From positions 2,065,089-2,128,126 of the forward strand of contig BFEA01000034.1 of the NCBI GenBank assembly GCA_003427395.1: DNA of 63,038 nt, read 5' to 3'. The notes beneath the pieces were generated by a model. It was not told the origin of the DNA and searched no databases. It was given only the letters and a program-made list of their open reading frames with translations. The DNA is from Chara braunii (Eukaryota; Streptophyta; Charophyceae; Charales; Characeae). Shown piece after piece: positions 54,578 through 63,038 of the stretch. Made by a program: the position numbers and the translations under genes. The number at the start of each line of letters is the position of its first letter. Within the stretch, counting starts at the first letter, position 1.

Positions 54578-55942
54578 CTTTCATGCAGACTCTTTATTCC
54601 CTTTTTGACCTTATCCCCCGTTTTCCCGGTCAGGTCTATAACCTCCCCTTCCTTAAGCAGAGTCAGGGTCTCAGTTACCACTATCTTCTCTGCAAGATCT
54701 GTTACCATACTGAAATCCACATCCCTTGTGTATTCAAACTTGCTGGTGTGCTGGTATGCTGACAGAATCTTATCCTTATCAAACTCGGAGAACTGCCTGA
54801 GGAAGTATTTACTCATTATGCGGTCCGTTACCCCGGGAATTCGCAGCGCCACTAACGTAAACGCCCTTAGGAAATCGTTGTAAGTCGCATAGTTTTTTCT
54901 CTGGACTGCTGCTAATTCGGCCTCTGTTGCCATTTTCTCTGCCTTCAAATATTTCCTCATCATCTCGTTCCTGGTTTCTTTCCAGGATCCACTGGACGCG
55001 ACGATGACCATAATGTCCCTTCCCAAGCTTAGTGACACGTGCTGCCCTAGGTGCTCCATCTTTTCCTCTTCCGTCCATTTTAGTAAGGCTGCTAGGTTCT
55101 CATAGTCTATCAGAAACTCCGTAACGTTTGCCCCATCGAACGTGAGTTTCTTCTTTGCATCTGCGAGATATCCCTGGTTCTTGTTTAGTGCCCGGGTGAG
55201 GGTGGTGACTATCCTCTTGAGACCACCTTCGGAGCTACCCACTTCTCTTGCTGCACTGGTCCCTTCCCCTTCCTTGCTTTCCCTCTACTTCTCCCTGGTT
55301 TCCGGCGTTCCTTCTGGGTCAAACCATCCTAGCACCCTTTCCCTAAGGCTCCAGAGTCCGTTGCACGCCCCTGTTACTTTCGGCGTGGCTGGCAGTCAGC
55401 TAGTGCCGTTGTCAATGGCAGGCAGGGTCATAGCGTTTTCCGTCCCCTCCGCCGGGGGGTCGTTCTTGTCCTTCCCCTTCTTGCTAGGCGTTCCTTTGTG
55501 GCTATTATCCTTTCCCTCATACCTGGCCTCGTCCTGACCGGTCCTGCGTCCCTTACGTGACCCTGCGCCCTGGGGGTCCTCCTCATCCTCGACCATCATC
55601 TGCTCGATAAGCCTTGCCTTAAATTCTGCAGTCCGCTTTTCTATCTCTGCCAATTTACGACTGGCATCCGAGACTTTTGTCTTTTTAGGGGTGACTCCTG
55701 CTGAGTTCCGAGGGCTTGTTCTCATATCGTTTCCCCCTACCCTGTTTTCCTGAGGTCCCCTTTTGCTACCCCCAACTTTCCCCGAGCTTTCTCTAGTTGA
55801 GAGGTCCTTTCCGTCTTCTCGGGTTCCTTCCAGTTTGGCTGACTCTCGATCCCCCGTTGATCCCTCGTTTCGTTCCCCATCCCCATTCGTGCCCTNATTC
55901 CCTCCGCTCTGCTGGTCATCGATCCCTTCCTCAGTCGTCATT
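54547..55942 (-). pseudogene. gag: Element D gag
   Basis: The same frame runs from ATG about 55941 to 54547 with stops near 55394 and 55270. The N-terminal third is charged and low-complexity (Gly/Glu/Arg/Ser). The capsid-type domain spans 54600-55150: KLTFDGANVTEFLIDYENLA, LGQHVSLSLGRDIM, ATYNDFLRAFTLVALRIPGV and YFLRQFSEFDKDKIL. It has the same layout as the element A Gag domain but low identity, so D is a distinct lineage. One undetermined base at 55896. Confidence 0.75.
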
Positions 55943-56399
55943 TCTTTACCTAGCCTGCACATGGAAAAAAAAAATTTGCGAAAAAATGGCCGGTTGTTCA
56001 TAACTGCCCTAGTCCCGGCCCTAAAACCCGCCTATTCCCATGTTTTTTTTGTGTCTTACATTAATCGGTCCGACTCTCCTGGCTTTTCTTTCCCAGGGCG
56101 TCCTTCAGGTTTTCTCCCGCCGGGGGACTTGCCGCCGCTGCTTGGCATTTTATTACTGCCACGCTTTGGCTCTTAGGGCGGTGTTTGAGCCCAATGGCCT
56201 CCTTATCGAGGATGACCCTTTTGGCTTTTCGACCTTCAAATGCCCCAGAGTTTTCTAGTGCGGGTGGTCTTCCTAGTTCCTCCTTGCCGTGCTATCGGGT
56301 TGGACGGAACTCCAACCACTGCCCCCCCCCTTTTTTTTTGGTGATAGTTGCCTTCTTATCTTAGTACCCGTCCCTTATTTCCCTATCTTTTCCCGACGC

Positions 56400-57191
56400 G
56401 TTTTCTCATGCTGGTCCCTCAGGCCTGCCTTGCTCGTCCGGTTCTTCGAACAGGTCAGCCACCCCCGCAAGGTAGTTTTCTCCCATCTCTATTTCCCTGA
56501 CGATTATCGGCTCAAATTCCTCAAATGCTAAGCGAGGCAAAACGAATATCAGGATTTCAATGAGGTCAAGCAACTCTCAGGCCTGATTTCCCTAGAACGA
56601 CCCATGCTTGACCGACACGTCGTAAAACATTCCCGTCGTTTGTGGACGGAAGTGGTGGATCCAAACCAGGGTCGAATCCACCAGGTCCCTAGCTCTCTTG
56701 AGGCTACCGAATACCAAGTCCACCATGAAACGAGGTACTCGACACCTCAGCCCGGTCATTGGGGCCTTAAATTCTCGCCAGCCTCCGACCTCCACCCGAG
56801 TTCTTAATCCCACGTTTCTTCTCCCCCGCACTTCCTGGCCCACCCTGTTCAACATCCTAGTAGCCCTCTGGAAGATTGGTAGCAACCCGTGACCTAGTGC
56901 CAATTCCGTTCCTAGCATGTACCATCCAAATTCCGGCAGGTATACGGTCCCCGTCACCCTAAGATCGGTGTACAGATCGTCTCCCGGTCCCCTGTTAATC
57001 CTCATACCATCCCACAAACATTCCACCAGCATGAACGCCTGACCTCTTCCCAGGGTCACGACCCTCCATTCGATGTCCCGTCCTTGGATCATGTAGCTTG
57101 TTGGGAGCGATACCTCCCATCCGCCTCCACTTTCCGTGGGTGGCCGCGGGTGTGTGGACCGTCGCAACATCCGGGCGTGTCTCATCGCCAT
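56400..57191 (-). pseudogene. Element D accessory ORF, family F1, copy d
   Basis: Open from ATG 57191 to TAG 56592, then the frame continues past TAG and a TGA with clear homology to about 56400. Domain 1: DLRVTGTVYLPEFGWYML, LLPIFQRATRML, LRTRVEVGGWREFKAPMTG, CRVPRFMVDLVFGSLKRARD. Domain 2: VSVKHGSF, then (after the stop) ELLDLIEILIF, IIVREIEMGENYLAGVADLF and an acidic end. RVEVGG...PRFMVDLVFGS aligns with RVEIG...PTFVVEQTYGS of element A copy c. It is the copy nearest gag. Unknown function. Confidence 0.65.
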
Positions 57192-57310
57192 TTTTTACTT
57201 ACTAGTCCCCTGCACAGTTTAAACAGCAAGCGGTTTTACTTATTTCATTTAATCTTCAACTCCCTCCCCGGTTTCTAGCTTGAACCTTCCTTTTCTTTCC
57301 TTGACCTCTT

Positions 57311-57970
57311 TTATTGGTCTGTCCCTACGTCCATCGGCTCATACAATCGGTACAGATCATCCACGTACACCATCCCTTGACTTATTTTCCGTCGGACGGC
57401 ACCCCACAGGACCTCACTACCCACGACCGGAGCCCTCGGCCTGGTGCTAAACACAGCACGCAAGATGCGCAACACCTCATACTTCTGCTCTCCACTGAAC
57501 GGGCCCATTTCTAGGAAGGCCCGATAGTATTCTCGATGTACCGTCGCATCTTCATATGTCAGGCTTGCGAGGTCGGCTACCGCTTATCTAACAAGTCCCA
57601 GACCGCCCAGCCTTTCCAGCAGGAAGGGCGGCAACCTCATTCGTACATTTTCACTAGGCAATTAAAAACTCCCAACTATGGCTACCCTAAGGTCCGCTGT
57701 TACATCGTCAACCCCCGGATCTGCGAACTCAAATCTCGCTCGCCATACTAACTGCCACGCCCCTTCAAACATGCTCAACGAGTCTTCTTCAGATGCCAGC
57801 CGGACTCTGAACTCCCTCCACCCATTTTCCGACACATACAGTCGTCCTTCTGCACGCACATGCCCCCGCGGGTCCGGGTTCCACTCCCCATTCTCGTCCG
57901 CACGCCATTCAACTTTCGTCACCAAGTAAACCATGTTTTCCGCAAGTTCGACTCCAACCCAATCCGCCAC
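57311..57970 (-). pseudogene. Element D accessory ORF, family F1, copy c
   Basis: Two pieces in different frames. Domain 1 (57662-57970): VYLVTKVEWRADENGEWNP, HVRAEGRLYVSENGWREF, SLSMFEGAWQLVWRARFEF. Domain 2 (57311-57508): MGPFSGEQKYEVLRILRAVF, AVRRKISQGMVYVDDLYRLY. The junction region with RVExGG and PxF is damaged. Confidence 0.6.
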
Positions 57971-58206
57971 TTGGAGCTAGCCTCCACTCACCGCCGGCAA
58001 GCTAACCTCTATCCCACCCGGTACTTCCCTAGGCGGTTCAATGGCCAAGGGGCGTTCCTAAAGGAAGGTCATTCTTCGCGCCATCGCGCACTCGCCTTTG
58101 ATCTCCTGGCTCGCGATCCGCACTGAACCCTACAATGGCCAGACATCCCATTCCCTTATCTTAGCAATTTTTTCCATATTTGCATGGCCCCACGGCTTTC
58201 CTGCGC

Positions 58207-58940
58207 TTAGTCGAACCACAGTACCTCGAACAGTTTGAACACATCGTCCACATAACAGGGTGTCGCTGCCACCTCACGGCGGATTATGGCCTCCCTAGTT
58301 TTCGGGGCCACCTCCTGTCGGTCATTCCTTTCAATATCCAAAATGATAAGAACCTCCCGGGCTCTATCGCCGTGGAAGGGCCCGAATTCCAAGGACGTCT
58401 TATAGAATTCCTCTGCCAGCCATGCGCAGTTCACGTGTATTCGTTCCATCGTGTCGGCTACCTCTGTTACGTGATCAAAACGCCCAAACCAGCCTGCTAC
58501 GAACTCAGGTACCCAGATCTTGGTCCGGGTGCCAGGCGGTTTAAATTCCTTCCATCCTCCCATCCCGACTCTACTGCTGACCGTATCCCAACCTTTGTTA
58601 GCAAACCTTTCCCCCGCCTGGCGAGCCCTTGCCTCAGCGTCCCCTAAAAGCCACATCGGATTCTGTCCTGCCGTGAGCATTGTGCAGAACAGGTGCCAAC
58701 CTTGATCGTCCAGACTGATTCCACCCTTCCTTTCGCAATCTCTTCCCATTCTTCCTCTTCCCTCAACGGGTTCCAGACACGCTCTGTCCATAGGTACGAT
58801 AGCTCCGGCACAATCTCATACCCCCGACAATCACATGTGGTCCCCTTCCATTCATTGCTTGGCGGTATTGACATCTCTACTCCCCTTCCGATTCGTCCTG
58901 GTTCCCATGTGCAGTCCCATAGCTCGAGTTCCCGGACCAT
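58207..58940 (-). pseudogene. Element D accessory ORF, family F1, copy b
   Basis: The N-terminal piece (58644-58940) starts MVRELELWDCTWEPGRIG, with Trp/Glu-rich sequence and WTERVWNPLREEEEWEEIAK. A frameshift near 58710 leads to the main piece (58207-58791): SLDDQGWHLFCTML, SSRVGMGGWKEFKPPGTRTK, IWVPEFVAGWFGRFDHV, YKTSLEFGPFHGDRAREVLI, YVDDVFKLFEVLW. It is the best preserved copy of the whole two-domain layout in D; only one frameshift separates it from a full-length frame. Confidence 0.65.
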
Positions 58941-59014
58941 TGCTCCCTACCTGCACATAGTTGACAACCCGTTTTCCCCGGGTAAGCCCCCCCTTCAGAA
59001 GTCTCAGTCCTCTA

Positions 59015-59677
59015 TCTCGTCCCCGCCCTCCTCCTCACTGGAATCCTTCTCCTCGTCGAAGAACATCTCTTTCACCCCTTCCAAGAAGGTTTCCCCCGCC
59101 GCCACGTTTCGGTAAACTATCTGCCAATGCACCGGACTAGGAACAAAGACTTCGTCCGCGCTGAGGAGGTTTAACACCTCAACGAATTCTTCCGCTCAGT
59201 TTCCTTCAAACGGCCCTGCTTCCACCGACAATCTAAAGAAGTCTTGTCTAGCACATTGGTACAGCCTCAGGTGTGTCATCGATTGGCATATACGTTCCAG
59301 TCTATCCCTGGTCCCAAAGACTGCATCCACTAGAAACGGGGGTACACACACCTCATTGTCCTAAGAGGACGTCTCATATTTTTCCGGTCCCTGAGTTCCA
59401 CTCGCACCTCCATCCTTTCCATCTCCATTTCTGCCCGCTGACATGCTGCCCATACCACCTCCCGTTCCGCTTGCCTAAACAGCTGATCCGGTGCCGTGCC
59501 CAATATTAGTCCCACTACCATTGCATTTTCCAATTCCTGTGATAGGTAGACCCATCCTCGAGCTTCCACTGTTCCCCGAAATTCTAGGTCCATCAAGCTA
59601 GGTGAAAGTCTCGTCAGGCTGACCTTAGTCCAGATTGTCTCTATCCAGAGGAACGCGTCCTTCTCATCCAGTATCAT
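59015..59677 (-). pseudogene. Element D accessory ORF, family F1, copy a
   Basis: Domain 1 from ATG 59677: FLWIETIWTKVSL, FRGTVEARGWVYLSQELENA, DQLFRQAEREVVW, MEVRVELRDRKNM, CVYPRF (frame lost at 59330). In another frame domain 2: DFFRLSVEAGPFEGN, stop, EEFVEVLNLLSA, then AAGETFLEGVKEMFFDEE and an acidic tail ending near 59015. The acidic tail matches those of element A copies a and b. Confidence 0.6.
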
Positions 59678-62654
59678 GGTTTCATAGACCGGTTCTAGGT
59701 CAGTCCAAACCCTTCTTCTGGGAGAACAACAGATACCCCATCCCTTACCTCTATAGGCATTTCCGGACCGCTAGAGTAGACAGGAGGCAACAACCATCGC
59801 GCCATCTTGTTTCCCGGCGCTTGTCCTGTTTCCACATGAGAGCACCACACGGCCCCTCATGGTCAGATGATTTTCTTTTCTTTTCTAGATGAGAGCTGTT
59901 TTCGGACCCCTCATCCGGGTCTCCCTAACTTTTCTTATCCATTTCCCATGTGCCATTGCCCTACCATACCCCCAATCGATCACCAGTGGCTCGCATTCTT
60001 TTTTCTTGGTTTCACTCCCTTCCAACTCCTATCCAGCCTCTTCCTCATGTTCTCTCACTCGTGCAGACTTAGGCAGGGGTTGAGAATAGACTACAAACTT
60101 AGTTCCCCTTCCAACACTCATCAGGCAGCTTCACAAAGAGAGGTACAAAAAGAAAAACCAAAAAGTCATCGCACACAGGCCGGTCATCTCCTCACCGGCC
60201 TTTTCCCAAAGTGGTCTCTTCGCTGTTACCATCGGCAGGGTCTTACCCCATACCTCAAGCACAACTCAACCGTCGCAAGCGCGGTATCCAGACTCCAGTG
60301 GGGGGTCACCCTCACCTTCTTGCCCAGAATACCCCATCCCGACTTGTCGCTCGTGTGCCCACCTTTAATCTCGGGAATCACCCCGCACATCTCGGTAGAC
60401 CATTGGAGCCAGCCGTCTAGGCATTCACTTCCATCGGTCCGATAAGGAACAGCCTTTCCCAAACCAGGCTACGAGAAGCTACTGATCGCCTCCCAGGCTC
60501 CGTCTTTGCCCCCATGCAGTGGTGCTCCCTCCGCCAGTCTACAGGCTAGGCCCCGCCTGAGGAACGTTTCACACCCCGCCCGGCAGATCAATCGAGCCGA
60601 AGCCCGTCACCGCGCGGACGAGAATGCTAATAAGCACTCGATGTGACAAACTCCCGTTAGACAGCTTGGTGGCCTGAGCCCCGCATACGAACAAACAACA
60701 GTCTGAAAAGAGAACGATATTTGGCAACCCGCAGTGGCCGGTGCAGACCCCCCCTTTCCTTCCAAATGACGGGACGCTCGAAATCCCAATCATGCAATTA
60801 CAAGTCCCAAATGGGACACACATAACACAAGTGCCTTTCCCCTGGTGCACCCAGCGCTTCCTACCCATAGCTCACAATTTTTCTCTCGGGACAGTGCGTG
60901 CCACTCACCCCTAACTTCCATACATAGTGCCCGGTTCCTTCTCGTGAGCATCTTCAAAGGTGAGCTAGTTTTCCTCGGAGTCTAGCAACTCCCTTCATTC
61001 CCTTATCTTCGCTTGTGTGTTCGTTCAAAGGGAAGGATTGTTCCTTCTCGATTACCCTTTGTGTTCATATGAGGTTCCTTCAAGCATTAAGTGTGGTGCA
61101 TGGAGCCCGCTGCGCTCCGGAGAAAAGGAAGGAGAGCACCCGTGTCGGTCGGATCACTCCGCCGCGGGATTTTCATCGGAACCCGGACTAGCCCGGAATC
61201 CCAATCGCCTGCTAGGTAACCGGAGCCCTTCTTTCACACGAAGAGGAAGGGTCGACCTGCGGCTTGCCCAAGGCTTCCCCGGTCTGACGAACATCAGCCC
61301 AAAAGAAGGAGGACTAGAGCCACCTCCAGGGGCGATGGCTGATCAAGCGTGCGAGCATGCATGTTATTCCTCCGGGTCTGGCCTTGCCATGCGCCCAGCC
61401 ACCCTCAAATCTGATTCACTCAAGGGATAGAGCATACATAAATCCATATTCCTTATCTTCATGTTTATGTTCACGGTCATGCGTCGGGCGCCCCCCTCGA
61501 GACCGTATGGGTCAGTTTAACCCAATACCCGGCACCTCCACCATTTTTGTAGGGGCCGTACCCTGAAGGACTTTCGAGCCTAAGTCGACCCCGCTGCGGG
61601 TCCCAGTTGGCTCGACCCGCCCACGCTCATGCTCAGGGCGCGGGTCATTCGTCCCAGGGGCACCCCCACCTAGTGCTTTGAGATGGATGGGGATGGGCCT
61701 TTTGCGAGAGGGCTTTACATTGGGGGATGTAGCTCCGCTCTCGATGGTAGCTGTTTAGGCACTCGTGGCATCTGCTTAATTCTTTCTTTTTTTTTTCGTC
61801 CGACCAGGCAATTGCTCCTTCCAATACACAGGCAGTCCGGGGAGTTCGTTGAGATTTATCTTCATTTCGCGTATAGGCCAAGCGTCATCCATTGGACCAC
61901 ACACCTTTTCACTAAGCCTAGTGACTCAAGACCGCCCTTGCAGCATCCTCGGGGTGGAGTGGCACCGCCCGGGCCCCTAGCCGATATATTTTTTTTGCTC
62001 CAGTCACTAGTATCACATTCACCTATCCAAGACCGCCCTTAGTCCTTCCGGGCGCACACCGCATTCAAGAGAGTCATTGCATTCAATCACTATGCAAGTC
62101 GCATCCGGGCATCTACCATTTATCTAGGCATCCAACCGTCAAACCCATCCCGCATTCATAATTTAGGCGAGGTCTAAGTCCTTCCCTTATCCAATTTTCC
62201 ACCCTCGCCCTCGTTTGCGGATCCGATCCCGATCAGATCGCCCTGCCCACTCACCTGCACAAGACCACACAAGACGAGAGGCCCAAGTACAATCCCCATT
62301 GGGGTCAACACATCGCCCCGTCCCACAAGCCTAAGATTCTTTTGCCCTCGACGTTCCTTAGGTTGTCTTTCCCCTTCCTTCAAGCAAAACCATGCCTTCA
62401 CCTTAGTCAAGCAGTCGGGGAGGATAGTTGAGTCCAACTGACCTTGTTACAAAAACAACACTCCTTTTCGCTTTCTCCAATGTGCACAACAGTCCAGCGC
62501 CTTTCCTTCTTGGTGGCACAAGGGACCGGCTGCCCTCCCCTTGCCCTCGCTTTCCACCAAGTGAGGATCAAGGTTCGTTACCGTTCGTCCCCTCGCAATG
62601 TCACAAGTGAGGGTAGAGGTTAGTTACTTGTCATGGAAGGGAAGGGACGAGGTG

Positions 62655-62820
62655 AGAGTTAAGGGTCAAGGACCATGGGAGAAAGAGAGCGGAAGGAGAG
62701 AGGAGGTGAGGGGGAGAGAGAGAAAGAGAGAGAGAGAGAAAGTGGGAGAGAGAGAGAGGGAGAAAGAGGAGAAGGAGAGGAAGGGAAGAAGAAGGGAAGC
62801 GAGAGAGCGGGCACGAGAGG
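62655..62820. repeat. Purine-rich (GA)-type tract
   Basis: Almost pure A/G on the + strand over about 165 bp with many GAGAGA runs, so both strands show false Arg/Glu or Ser/Leu frames. Confidence 0.85.
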
Positions 62821-62920
62821 CTCCACATCCTATTCGCCCTTGACCCTTGGCCCACCTTAACCGAGCCCTACCCGGACTCCGTGTGCTCCTTTGCACCTCC
62901 TATGACTCTCGAGTGGACGG

Positions 62921-63038
62921 GTATAGGTGGTGGAGCTGGAAGTAGGGTTGGGGTGGTCGGCTATGGTGGATGGGTGTAGGTGATGGAGGTAGAAGAAGGG
63001 TCGGGGTGGTCGGCTATGGTGGATGGGTGTAGGTGATG
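62921..63038. repeat. 53-bp tandem repeat running off the window end
   Basis: Units start at 62921, 62974 and 63027, each GT(A/G)TAGGTG(G/A)TGGAG... ending in GGTCGGCTATGGTGGATGG. The array continues beyond the window. Confidence 0.85.

Larger units (their letters stand above)
59700..63038 (-). other. Upstream part of element D or its LTR, unresolved
   Basis: No recognised PBS or LTR terminus, no conserved gene. A 78-codon minus frame at 60226-60462 (with CGVIPEIKGG and ILGKKVRVTPHWSLD) could be another very diverged F1 piece, but I cannot show it. The window ends before a second LTR copy could be compared. Confidence 0.35.

Overview
The window looks like nuclear DNA from a large, repeat-rich eukaryotic genome, most likely of the plant lineage (streptophyte). 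The evidence is Ty3/gypsy elements with plant-style primer sites (an initiator-Met type site and a TTGGCACCGTTGTCGGG type site), a degraded LINE, microsatellites, and a near absence of host genes. A charophyte such as Chara would fit, but that is a guess. I see one plausible host gene (2492-3229, + strand, possibly plastid-targeted, single C-terminal membrane segment). Almost everything else is mobile-element DNA carrying stops, frameshifts and two assembly gaps (24186-24476 and 49393-49912).

Layout: 1-6237, host gene and repeat-rich flanks. 6238-9101, 5' LTR, primer site and first gag codons of element B. 9102-32869, most of giant element A: rear part of its 5' LTR, primer site, 2.3 kb leader, a 6.2 kb array of accessory ORFs, gag, protease, RT, RNase H, integrase and a full 3.8 kb 3' LTR. 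32870-34522, a flank with a tRNA-like sequence and small fragments. 34523-37139, 3' LTR of B, reversed. 37142-43422, the rest of B on the minus strand. 43423-44514, the missing front of A's 5' LTR, on the minus strand. 44515-47900, LINE remnant. 48300-51150, palindromic and tandem repeats. 52390-59690, a third, truncated LTR element (D) on the minus strand: RT start, protease, gag, then four accessory ORF copies. 59700-63038, probable upstream part of D, unresolved.

Two conclusions stand out. First, elements A and B are cut and re-joined reciprocally at 9101/9102 and 43422/43423. Flipping 9102-43422 back restores both elements, aligns B's gag start codon in frame with the rest of gag, and gives each element matching 4-bp target duplications (TACT for B, ACGA for A). 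One 34.3 kb inversion, real or an assembly error, explains the pattern.

Second, A and D both carry, between the 5' end and gag and on the same strand, tandem diverged copies of an unrecognised ~290-residue protein family (here F1: three copies in A, four in D). A also has two smaller duplicated families (F2 twice, F3 three times). Extra ORFs upstream of gag are known in giant plant Ogre/Tat-type elements; a multi-family, multi-copy array of this kind is not something I recognise.
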